From Clostridia bacterium (GTDB lineage: Bacteria > Bacillota > Clostridia > Oscillospirales > CAG-272): DNA of 5,422 nucleotides. Shown piece after piece: positions 1 through 5,422 of the stretch. The notes under the pieces were generated by a model. That model did not search any database and was not told the DNA's origin. It was given only the letters and a program-made list of their open reading frames with translations. The stretch covers positions 1 through 5,422 of the forward strand of contig JAFTIV010000154.1 of assembly GCA_017456685.1 (NCBI GenBank). The letters run 5' to 3'. The translations under genes were made by a program, and so were the position numbers. Numbering within the stretch: the first letter of the stretch is position 1; every line of letters starts with the position of its first letter.

Positions 1-1158
1 GGAGGAATTATAGTAGGACTTGGAGTAGCGTGGCTGAATAACAGATTTTATAAAATCCGCCTTCCAAATGTAATTTCCTTCTTTGGAGGCACTCGCTTTG
101 TGCCGATTATCTCAACCGCTGTGTATATTCTCGTAGGCGTTTTAATGTTCTTTATCTGGCCATATATACAGACAGGCATTTATGCCCTTGGCGATCTCGT
201 TTTAAGGTCGGGCTATGCGGGCACCTTCATTTATGGCTTTATTGAAAGAATTTTAATCCCATTCGGCTTGCACCATGTCTTTTATCTGCCGTTTTGGCAA
301 ACAGGACTTGGCGGTAGCGCTCTTATTGACGGAGTTATGGTCTATGGCGCACAAAACATCTTTTTTGCAGAGCTTGCCTCAAGCGCAACCACTCGCTTCT
401 CAGTGTCAGCTACTCGCTTTATGAGCGGTAAATTTCCGCTTATGATTTTCGGCTTGCCAGGCGCAGCCCTTGCTATGTATACCTGTGCAGATGACAAAAA
501 GAAAAAGGTTGCAGGAGGACTTTTGCTCTCCGCAGCTCTTACCTCAATGCTAACAGGTATAACTGAGCCAATTGAGTTTACCTTCCTCTTTGTAGCACCT
601 ATTTTGTATGTAATTCACTCACTCTTTGCAGGACTTGCGTATATGCTTATGCACCTGTTAAATGTTGGAGTAGGAATGACCTTCTCAGGCGGTATAATCG
701 ACCTTTTCCTCTTTGGAATAATCCAAGGCAACTCAAAAACAAACTGGATAATGGTACCACTTGTCGGTATTTTCTATTTCGCAATTTATTTCTTCCTGTT
801 TAGATATTTAATTCTAAAGCGCAATTATGCAACACCAGGTAGAGAGGGAGGCGAGGACGAGGTCAAGCTGTACACTCGTGCCGACTACGATGAAAAGAAA
901 AAATCAAAGGCAGAGCCAAGTGAAAAATCTGCAATAATTCTTGAAGGACTTGGCGGTAAGGACAATATAATAACCCTCGATAACTGTGCAACACGCTTGC
1001 GAGTAAGCGTCAAGGATAGCTCCTTGGTAAGCGAAGCACTCCTTAAGCAAAGCGGAGCCGCGGGCGTAATTAAAAAGGGAACAGGCGTTCAAGTCATCTA
1101 CGGACCACAGGTCAGCGTAATAAAGTCGGAGCTTGAGGACTATATCAACTCACTCTAA
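1..1158 (+). CDS. PTS EIICB permease, maltose/alpha-glucoside (MalP/MalX-like) type; 5' end missing
   Basis: Membrane component of a sugar phosphotransferase system that imports and phosphorylates a sugar, most likely maltose or a related alpha-glucoside. The frame is open from base 1, so the gene starts outside the window; 385 residues are present. Family members of about 520-530 residues imply some 140 missing N-terminal residues. The GTG at base 100 is an internal valine, not a start. Seen in the sequence: the EIIC motif FFGGTRFVPI (about residues 27-36), FGLHHVFYLPFWQ (88-100), the sugar-site loop GITEPIEF (186-193), hydrophobic membrane spans, then a charged linker and an EIIB domain. 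The phosphorylated cysteine lies in DNCATRLR (Cys at bases 985-987). No EIIA domain follows, so a separate glucose-type EIIA is needed. TAA stop at 1156-1158. The maltose call rests on remembered similarity to Bacillus MalP; glucose or GlcNAc specificity is less likely but not excluded. Confidence 0.92.
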   Translation, partial: GGIIVGLGVAWLNNRFYKIRLPNVISFFGGTRFVPIISTAVYILVGVLMFFIWPYIQTGIYALGDLVLRSGYAGTFIYGFIERILIPFGLHHVFYLPFWQTGLGGSALIDGVMVYGAQNIFFAELASSATTRFSVSATRFMSGKFPLMIFGLPGAALAMYTCADDKKKKVAGGLLLSAALTSMLTGITEPIEFTFLFVAPILYVIHSLFAGLAYMLMHLLNVGVGMTFSGGIIDLFLFGIIQGNSKTNWIMVPLVGIFYFAIYFFLFRYLILKRNYATPGREGGEDEVKLYTRADYDEKKKSKAEPSEKSAIILEGLGGKDNIITLDNCATRLRVSVKDSSLVSEALLKQSGAAGVIKKGTGVQVIYGPQVSVIKSELEDYINSL

Positions 1159-1161
1159 TAA

Positions 1162-1191
1162 AAAAGCATAGGACAGCCGTCCTATGCTTTT
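1162..1191. terminator. Bidirectional intrinsic terminator between PTS gene and beta-glucuronidase gene
   Basis: A perfect 13-bp stem (1162-1174 pairing with 1179-1191) with a four-base AGCC loop fills the 40-bp gap between two convergent genes. The inner nine pairs, GCATAGGAC with GTCCTATGC, are flanked by A-runs on the left and T-runs on the right, so each strand has a U-tract after the hairpin. It starts four bases after the PTS stop codon and ends seven bases before the stop of the minus-strand gene, so it should end both transcripts. Confidence 0.88.
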
Positions 1192-1198
1192 CTTCTTG

Positions 1199-2923
1199 TT
1201 ATTTGCCCTCGCTCGCAAGTCTTTTGTAGATTTCTCTAACCTTAAAGTATGCGTTCTTTGGATTACGATATTCATCAAGAATACCCTTGTTGTTAAAGTA
1301 GCGCACGCGGTTTATATCCATAGAGAATGAGGTGCGAATGTTGCAGAACTGCCAGAGATAAGTTCCTCTCATATACTCAGTTTTGTTAAATAGCTCAATG
1401 CAGTAGCTAAGAAGATCGGCTTGATATTCCTCGCTCCAGCGTACCGTGTCAAAATGAGAGTGGAAGCCAGCAAGCGCAGCCGCACCAAACTCACTCATAA
1501 TAACAGGCTTTCCATACCAGCCCTTTTCTACAAGACGATTTCTTAAATCATCAACAAACTTGTCCCAATCCTTAAGAGAGCCAGTTCCGCCATAGTTGTA
1601 CCAGCCGTGATAAATATTGATGCAGATAATATCATTAAAGTCCATACAAATATCATCAAGAGGATGATTTGATGCGTGTGTGATAAGCCTGTTACCACCA
1701 TGCGCTCTTAAATGCTCATAATATTTCTTCGTCAAATCATACGCGCAGGGCTGAGAGGAGTAAATTTCATTGTGCATTCCCCAAATAATAATAGATGGGT
1801 GATTGTAATAATCTCTTGTCATTTCCTTGTGCATTGCAAGACCGCGCTCAACAATTACCTCGTCCTTGAGTGCCTTTTCACTAAAGCCACAGCCCCACAT
1901 AGGAATTTCGCTCCAGAAAAGAATTCCTCTTTCATCAAGCATATCAAGAAATAGCCTTGAGTTAGGGTAGTGTGAGCCTCTTACGGTGTTACAGCCAAGC
2001 TCTACAATGAGGTCAATATCCTTTTTCATAAGCTTGTGTGGGAAGGCAAAGCCCCAGTCGGGATGCTCCTCGTGTCTGTTGACACCGCGGAAATAAATTG
2101 ATTTTCCGTTCAAAAGAATGTCTAAGCCGTTTGTTTCAATTTTTCTAAAGCCGATTTTGTCAATCAAATCGTCTGTTTCGGTTTTAGCACATACCGTGTA
2201 TAGAACAGGTGAGGTGGTGTCCCAAAGGGTAATACCATCAAGTGCTACGCTTGGAGTGCTCAAGGTGATTTTTTCATAGCCATCAAGAGATACCTTGTCA
2301 TTATAGATACAAAAATCACCAATCGAAACAGAAACAGCGCTGTCTTGCTTCTTGTCCTCGGCGTTATATAGCTCAAGCTCAGCACTTACAGTAGCGCTTT
2401 TTAAATCACTTGAAAGCTCATATACAATATGATTTCTAAGAATACAAATCCCCTTAAGCTCGTCGAGCTGAACCTCGCGCGCAATTCCACCATAGTTGTA
2501 CCAGTCGGTGTATCTTTGAGGGAAGGACTTTTCGTCAATTGTGTTGTCTGCACGAACAATAAGAGTATGCTCACCCTCACTAACATTATTTACAATAAAA
2601 TCAAAGCTTGTAAATGCACCATAGTGAGAGCCAAGCTTAACTCCATCAAGCCAAACATCAGCCGTGGTCATTACCGCGCCAAATTCGATGCGAATAGTAC
2701 CGCCCGAGGTGCGAAGCCTCTTTTCATACCATACCGCGCCCTCGTAGGTCAAAAGTCCAAGCTCTGTATTCCATACGGATGGAACAATTACTGTTTTAGC
2801 ATCAGTAAGACCGTTTTGCCAGCCCTCATCAATGCCTACCTTCTCGGGGTCGAGCTTGTAGCTCCACGCGCCACAAAGGTCGCTCACAGCTCTTATTTTG
2901 TGCTCTGGAAATAATCTTTTCAT
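1199..2923 (-). CDS. uidA: Glycoside hydrolase family 2 beta-glucuronidase, cytoplasmic
   Basis: Hydrolyses beta-D-glucuronides to glucuronic acid plus aglycone by a retaining mechanism. The 574 residues are complete and compare with about 603 in E. coli GusA. Domains: N-terminal jelly-roll sugar-binding domain (about 10-155, with YNYGGIAREV at 142-151), immunoglobulin-like middle domain (about 156-265), then a TIM barrel. Seen motifs: RGVNRHEEH (279-287), RGSHYP (315-320), acid/base Glu386 in WGMHNE, NIYHGWY (436-442), nucleophile Glu478 in MSEFG, WSEEYQ (496-501), and N-x-K as Asn544/Lys546 in FNNKGI. N-x-K recognises the uronate carboxylate in known glucuronidases and argues against beta-galactosidase. 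A galacturonidase remains possible. There is no signal peptide, so the substrate must be imported, and no glucuronide importer is in the window. The ATG at 2923 is preceded by AAGGAG six bases away. The gene is monocistronic here and divergent from a MATE pump. Confidence 0.86.
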   Translation of the reverse strand: MKRLFPEHKIRAVSDLCGAWSYKLDPEKVGIDEGWQNGLTDAKTVIVPSVWNTELGLLTYEGAVWYEKRLRTSGGTIRIEFGAVMTTADVWLDGVKLGSHYGAFTSFDFIVNNVSEGEHTLIVRADNTIDEKSFPQRYTDWYNYGGIAREVQLDELKGICILRNHIVYELSSDLKSATVSAELELYNAEDKKQDSAVSVSIGDFCIYNDKVSLDGYEKITLSTPSVALDGITLWDTTSPVLYTVCAKTETDDLIDKIGFRKIETNGLDILLNGKSIYFRGVNRHEEHPDWGFAFPHKLMKKDIDLIVELGCNTVRGSHYPNSRLFLDMLDERGILFWSEIPMWGCGFSEKALKDEVIVERGLAMHKEMTRDYYNHPSIIIWGMHNEIYSSQPCAYDLTKKYYEHLRAHGGNRLITHASNHPLDDICMDFNDIICINIYHGWYNYGGTGSLKDWDKFVDDLRNRLVEKGWYGKPVIMSEFGAAALAGFHSHFDTVRWSEEYQADLLSYCIELFNKTEYMRGTYLWQFCNIRTSFSMDINRVRYFNNKGILDEYRNPKNAYFKVREIYKRLASEGK

Positions 2924-2929
2924 TCTATT

Positions 2930-2935
2930 CTCCTT
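2930..2935 (-). promoter_or_regulatory. Ribosome binding site of beta-glucuronidase gene
   Basis: On the minus strand AAGGAG is followed by six bases (AATAGA) and then the ATG at 2923. The spacing fits and supports this start, which also begins at the expected N-terminus of the family 2 sugar-binding domain. Confidence 0.85.
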
Positions 2936-2955
2936 AAGAAATGATTTTTTTATTT

Positions 2956-2984
2956 ATTTTACCATAAAATAACACACAAATCAA
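2956..2984 (-). promoter_or_regulatory. Predicted sigma-70/sigma-A promoter for beta-glucuronidase gene, extended -10
   Basis: Reading the minus strand, TTGATT (2984-2979) serves as -35 and TAAAAT (2961-2956) as -10, with exactly 17 bases between them. TGG directly before the -10 gives an extended -10 (TGnTAAAAT). Transcription should begin near 2949, leaving a leader of about 26 bases, too short for a riboswitch. The -35 lies in the left arm of the inverted repeat at 2978-3012. Seen: hexamers and spacing. Inferred: activity. Confidence 0.65.
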
Positions 2985-3012
2985 TACTCTTGTGTTGCTT
3001 TTCTATTGATTT
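2978..3012. repeat. Inverted repeat containing both -35 boxes of the divergent promoters; candidate operator
   Basis: AAATCAATA (2978-2986) and TATTGATTT (3004-3012) are perfect 9-bp inverted copies separated by 17 bases and centred on about 2995. Each arm contains a TTGATT -35 hexamer, pointing outward. An overlapping second pair, ACTCTTGT (2986-2993) and ACAAGAGT (3019-3026), is also perfect over 8 bp, with arm centres 33 bp apart, about three helical turns. A regulator bound here could control both genes together, but part of the symmetry may simply reflect two promoters with the same -35 box. No regulator gene is visible. Confidence 0.5.
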
Positions 3013-3034
3013 TTGAGGACAAGAGTGATAGAAT
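3006..3034 (+). promoter_or_regulatory. Predicted sigma-70/sigma-A promoter for MATE gene, extended -10
   Basis: TTGATT (3006-3011), a 17-base spacer, then TAGAAT (3029-3034) preceded by TGA, giving an extended -10. Transcription should begin near 3041, with a leader of about 22 bases before the MATE start. The architecture mirrors the opposing promoter: same -35, same spacer length and an extended -10. The -35 boxes are 21 bases apart and the promoters face away from each other, so their transcripts do not overlap. Confidence 0.65.
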
Positions 3035-3050
3035 GTTCTTGATAACATTA

Positions 3051-3058
3051 AAGGAGGG
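3051..3058 (+). promoter_or_regulatory. Strong ribosome binding site of MATE gene
   Basis: AAGGAGGG lies about six bases before the ATG at 3064 and is close to a full anti-Shine-Dalgarno match. It supports the chosen start and suggests efficient translation. Confidence 0.88.
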
Positions 3059-3063
3059 GCATA

Positions 3064-4428
3064 ATGAAAAGGGACAATACAGAGCTTTTTGCAAAAGCAC
3101 CAGTTTTAAAGGCAATTATGCTTCTTGCCATTCCAACCGTTATTAGTCAGCTGATAACAGTTATTTACAATATGGCAGACACCTTCTTTATTGGTCAGCT
3201 TGGTGACCCCAATCAGGTTGCCGCTGCCTCCCTTGCTATGCCTGTCTTTATGATGCTGAATGCAATTGCTAACCTCTTTGGCATAGGAGGAGCGAGTCTC
3301 GTGTCAAGAAGCTTTGGTAAGGGCGAGATGGAAAAGGCGAGGCGCGCTGGTGCCTTTGGTCTTTGGTCGGCTATAGTCGTAGCATTTATATATGGAATTG
3401 CAATTTTAATTCTCAAGCCCGTGCTTTTGCCTGCAATCGGTACAAATGCAGGCACCTACGATTTTTGCTATCAATATCTTTTTTGGACGATTACAATAGG
3501 TGCTGTGCCAACTGTAATGAGCACAACTCTTTCTCACCTTGTGCGCGCAGAGGGCTACTCCGCACATGCAAGCATAGGAATAGCGCTTGGCGGAATTTTG
3601 AATATATTCCTTGACTGGCTCCTTATCTTTGTCTTTGGAATGAATATAATAGGCGCTGCAATTGCAACAATGCTCTCAAATGTAATAGCATCCTGCTATT
3701 TTATAGTGCTTATAATCTTAAAGCGTAGCTCACTTAACATTTCTCTTGACCCAAGATATTATTCAATAAGGCAGAGAATACCACGCGAGGTAATGCTCGT
3801 CGGCTTGCCGAGCTCAATTCTTAGCATTATGGCTGTTTTTTCAAATGTCGTTTTAAATAAGCTACTTGCCTCATATTGCAACGAGGCAATTGCAGGAATA
3901 GGAATTGCCAAAAAGATAGATTTTGTGGTCTATGCCGTCGGTGTTGGCTTGGCGCAGGGAGTTTTACCACTTATTGCATATAACTATTCCTCAGGCAATA
4001 TTAAGAGAATGAAAAGTGCAATAAAGCTAACTCTACTAATCTGCTTGGCGATGGCACTTGTCGGTGTTCTTTCTCTCTTCTTCCTTGCAGAGCCACTTGT
4101 AAGGGCATTTATTGATGATGCACTAACTGTAGAGTATGGAAGCGTATTCCAAAAAATCATAAGCATCAGCGTAGCATTCTCGGCATTTTCAATGGTTATA
4201 ATTACAATCTTTCAGGCGTGCGGTAAAAAGCTACAGCCAACGGTGCTTTCGTTTTTGCGCAAGGGCTGTGTCGATATTCCGTTTATGCTTCTTTTGAATA
4301 AGCTAATAGGCGTTTATGGAATTGCTTGGGCAACACCAGTTGCCGACTTTATCGCAATGTGCGTTGCATTCGCTCTTTTCGTGCCCTTTTGGAAGGAGTT
4401 TAATAAATTCCATAACGAAATAAAATAA
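3064..4428 (+). CDS. MATE-family efflux transporter (multidrug and toxin extrusion)
   Basis: Inner-membrane antiporter that exports organic, often cationic or amphipathic, compounds in exchange for Na+ or H+. At 454 residues it has the usual MATE length. Two MatE repeats are visible, about 17-180 and 243-405, giving roughly 12 membrane spans. Typical motifs: YNMADTFFIGQLG (35-47), GGASLVSRSFGKGE (75-88), LVRAEGYSAHAS (159-170), GGILNIFLDW (176-185), the second-half GVGLAQGVLPLIAYNYSSG (293-311), and the FQACGKKLQP stretch (383-392). It has no signal peptide beyond the first membrane segment. The start is supported by a strong ribosome binding site and by the family's usual N-terminus. It is transcribed away from the beta-glucuronidase gene from a shared 140-bp region, suggesting co-regulation and perhaps export of compounds released by that enzyme; this is inference. 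The substrate cannot be read from the sequence. The reading frame is intact. Confidence 0.95.
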   Translation: MKRDNTELFAKAPVLKAIMLLAIPTVISQLITVIYNMADTFFIGQLGDPNQVAAASLAMPVFMMLNAIANLFGIGGASLVSRSFGKGEMEKARRAGAFGLWSAIVVAFIYGIAILILKPVLLPAIGTNAGTYDFCYQYLFWTITIGAVPTVMSTTLSHLVRAEGYSAHASIGIALGGILNIFLDWLLIFVFGMNIIGAAIATMLSNVIASCYFIVLIILKRSSLNISLDPRYYSIRQRIPREVMLVGLPSSILSIMAVFSNVVLNKLLASYCNEAIAGIGIAKKIDFVVYAVGVGLAQGVLPLIAYNYSSGNIKRMKSAIKLTLLICLAMALVGVLSLFFLAEPLVRAFIDDALTVEYGSVFQKIISISVAFSAFSMVIITIFQACGKKLQPTVLSFLRKGCVDIPFMLLLNKLIGVYGIAWATPVADFIAMCVAFALFVPFWKEFNKFHNEIK

Positions 4429-4432
4429 AAAT

Positions 4433-4457
4433 CACGAGCGACCCTTGGTCGCTCGTG
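4433..4457. terminator. Bidirectional intrinsic terminator between MATE gene and FAD oxidoreductase gene
   Basis: An 11-bp perfect GC-rich stem (CACGAGCGACC at 4433-4443 with GGTCGCTCGTG at 4447-4457) and a three-base CTT loop lie in the 34-bp gap between two convergent stop codons. On the minus strand it is followed by a clear T-rich tract (complement of 4419-4432), so it is strong for the oxidoreductase gene. On the plus strand the following TTGCTTTATT is a poorer U-tract, so termination of the MATE transcript may be leakier. Confidence 0.82.
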
Positions 4458-4462
4458 TTGCT

Positions 4463-5422
4463 TTATTCGCCTACAATTGCTTGAATTTCTTTGACATCTA
4501 CATCGCGTAGTCTCTTGCCCTGCTTGACGGCAAGAGAGGCTGCAGCGCCTGCTGCCTCGCCAAGAGCAATACAAACTGACATAATTCTAAAATTCGAATG
4601 TGCAAGGTGAGAGCCACTTATGTTTCTACCCGAAAGTAGCAAGCCCTCAATGGTCCTTGGCAAAAGACAGCCGTAAGGAATGGAGTAGTCGTTTTGTTGC
4701 TTCCATTCGTGCTGGATGCCTGTTTTGTCAAGGCTCGCGCCTGTAAGGTTGTGCACATCAAAGTTGAACCACGCGCGTCTAACGACCCAATCCTCGTGGA
4801 GCTTAGCCTCTAATATATCGTTCGCCTCAATTGATTTTACACCCTCAAAATGGCGAGTTTCACGAATTCCAATAAGCGGCGCAGAGCTCATAAGCCAACA
4901 ATTCTCATACCCTGGAACATATTCCCTTAAGAATTTTATAATAGGCACAATTTGAGAGTGACATGTGAGCACACCCTTAGTTAGGCTTTTTGCATCAGTT
5001 CCATCAATTTCAATCGCATTTGTCATATTACAGCAAACTGTGTTAGGAGTTGGCTGAGCATATAAAAGCACATGTCCCGCAGGAAATGGCAAATGCTCCT
5101 TGCCAAGAGCTTGAATTTCACCCCTTGGAAGCTCGATAGTAGTTTCAAATGATGGTGGAAAAACGGCTCTGTTATAATCAACGCCACCTATTTTAAACAT
5201 AATAGTGCAGGGTTGCATTCTTCCGTCGCTCTCGCGTCCCTTGAAATACGGCACTCCCGCTGATGAGGCAACATCTCCATCACCTGTTGCATCAACAACA
5301 CATTTCGCCCTTATAAAGCCTCTGCCACTCTTGTTTTCAACAATAACACCAATAACCGTGTCATTTTCAACAACTGCCTTGCACACAAGAGTGTAGTAAA
5401 GCACCTCTATGCCTTCCTTGAC
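4463..5422 (-). CDS. FAD-dependent oxidoreductase (FAD_oxidored family), N-terminus missing
   Basis: Flavoprotein of the group that shares a fold with fumarate reductase/succinate dehydrogenase flavoproteins; the substrate is unknown. The frame is open to the right edge, leaving 319 C-terminal residues. The GTG at 5404 is an in-frame internal valine, not the start, because family-like sequence (VKEGIE) continues upstream to the edge. The N-terminal GxGxxG dinucleotide-binding motif is therefore outside the window. Seen: the second FAD motif VVDATGDGDVASSAGVPYF (about 42-60), GRMQPCTIMFKIGG (67-80), GIRETRH (185-191), and the C-terminal FAD cap GRNISGSHLAHSNFRIMSVC with GEAAGAAASLA (about 265-298). 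No signal peptide or membrane span is seen in this part. Members of this family often sit in carbohydrate-use loci of gut and soil bacteria, but the neighbours here are not in its operon. Other FAD/NAD(P)-binding families are less likely. Confidence 0.88.
   Translation of the reverse strand, partial: VKEGIEVLYYTLVCKAVVENDTVIGVIVENKSGRGFIRAKCVVDATGDGDVASSAGVPYFKGRESDGRMQPCTIMFKIGGVDYNRAVFPPSFETTIELPRGEIQALGKEHLPFPAGHVLLYAQPTPNTVCCNMTNAIEIDGTDAKSLTKGVLTCHSQIVPIIKFLREYVPGYENCWLMSSAPLIGIRETRHFEGVKSIEANDILEAKLHEDWVVRRAWFNFDVHNLTGASLDKTGIQHEWKQQNDYSIPYGCLLPRTIEGLLLSGRNISGSHLAHSNFRIMSVCIALGEAAGAAASLAVKQGKRLRDVDVKEIQAIVGE

Noticed and set aside
1..10. GGAGGAATTA at the left edge looks like a ribosome binding site.
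   Set aside because: It is coding sequence (GGII) within the open PTS frame and continues the EIIC domain; no start codon follows at a suitable distance that matches the family N-terminus.
2429..2914. A 161-residue open frame on the plus strand, antisense to the glucuronidase gene.
   Set aside because: It lies entirely opposite a well-supported conserved gene, its product shows no recognisable domain, and no convincing ribosome binding site was seen; it is a by-product of codon use on the other strand.
1199..2923. Family 2 beta-galactosidase instead of beta-glucuronidase.
   Set aside because: The Asn-x-Lys uronate motif, NIYHGWY and WSEEYQ match glucuronidases, and the length is far short of LacZ-type galactosidases.
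2936..3063. A riboswitch or long structured leader in the divergent intergenic region.
   Set aside because: The predicted leaders are only about 22-26 bases, and the remaining sequence is explained by two promoters and the inverted repeats.
2936..3063. A catabolite-responsive (cre) site for CcpA.
   Set aside because: No stretch resembling the TGNAANCGNNNNCA-type consensus was found by eye.
5402..5404. GTG at 5404 as the start of the oxidoreductase gene.
   Set aside because: The frame continues to the window edge with family-like sequence, and a start here would remove the essential N-terminal FAD-binding fold.

Overview
The window holds four protein-coding genes in strictly alternating orientation (+, -, +, -), with about 94% of the bases coding. 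The first and last genes are cut by the window edges. Strong AGGAGG-type ribosome binding sites, TTGATT/TAAAAT-like promoters, a moderately AT-rich composition and a Bacillota-style maltose/glucose-family PTS permease suggest an anaerobic Clostridia-like member of the Bacillota, probably from an animal gut. This is inference from style and gene content; no marker gene is present.

Layout: (1) bases 1-1158, +, the 3' part of a PTS EIICB permease of the maltose/alpha-glucoside (MalP/MalX-like) group. (2) A 13-bp bidirectional terminator hairpin at 1162-1191. (3) 1199-2923, -, a complete cytoplasmic glycoside hydrolase family 2 enzyme with beta-glucuronidase signatures. (4) A 140-bp divergent intergenic region, 2924-3063, with two back-to-back extended -10 promoters whose -35 boxes lie inside one 9-bp perfect inverted repeat. 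(5) 3064-4428, +, a complete MATE-family multidrug/Na+-type antiporter. (6) A second bidirectional hairpin at 4433-4457. (7) 4463 to beyond the right edge, -, the C-terminal about 319 residues of an FAD-dependent oxidoreductase of the FAD_oxidored type.

The clearest functional unit is the divergent glucuronidase/MATE pair, which is probably co-regulated from the shared intergenic region. A reasonable hypothesis is that the hydrolase removes glucuronic acid from an imported glucuronide and the MATE pump exports the released, possibly toxic aglycone. The substrate, the regulator and the glucuronide importer are not in the window. The PTS permease and the FAD oxidoreductase are separated from the pair by terminators, so they are neighbours rather than proven partners. 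I found no RNA genes, CRISPR arrays, insertion sequences or attachment sites. The window contains recognisable families, and I cannot point to a clearly undescribed system; the most unusual element is the symmetric divergent promoter.
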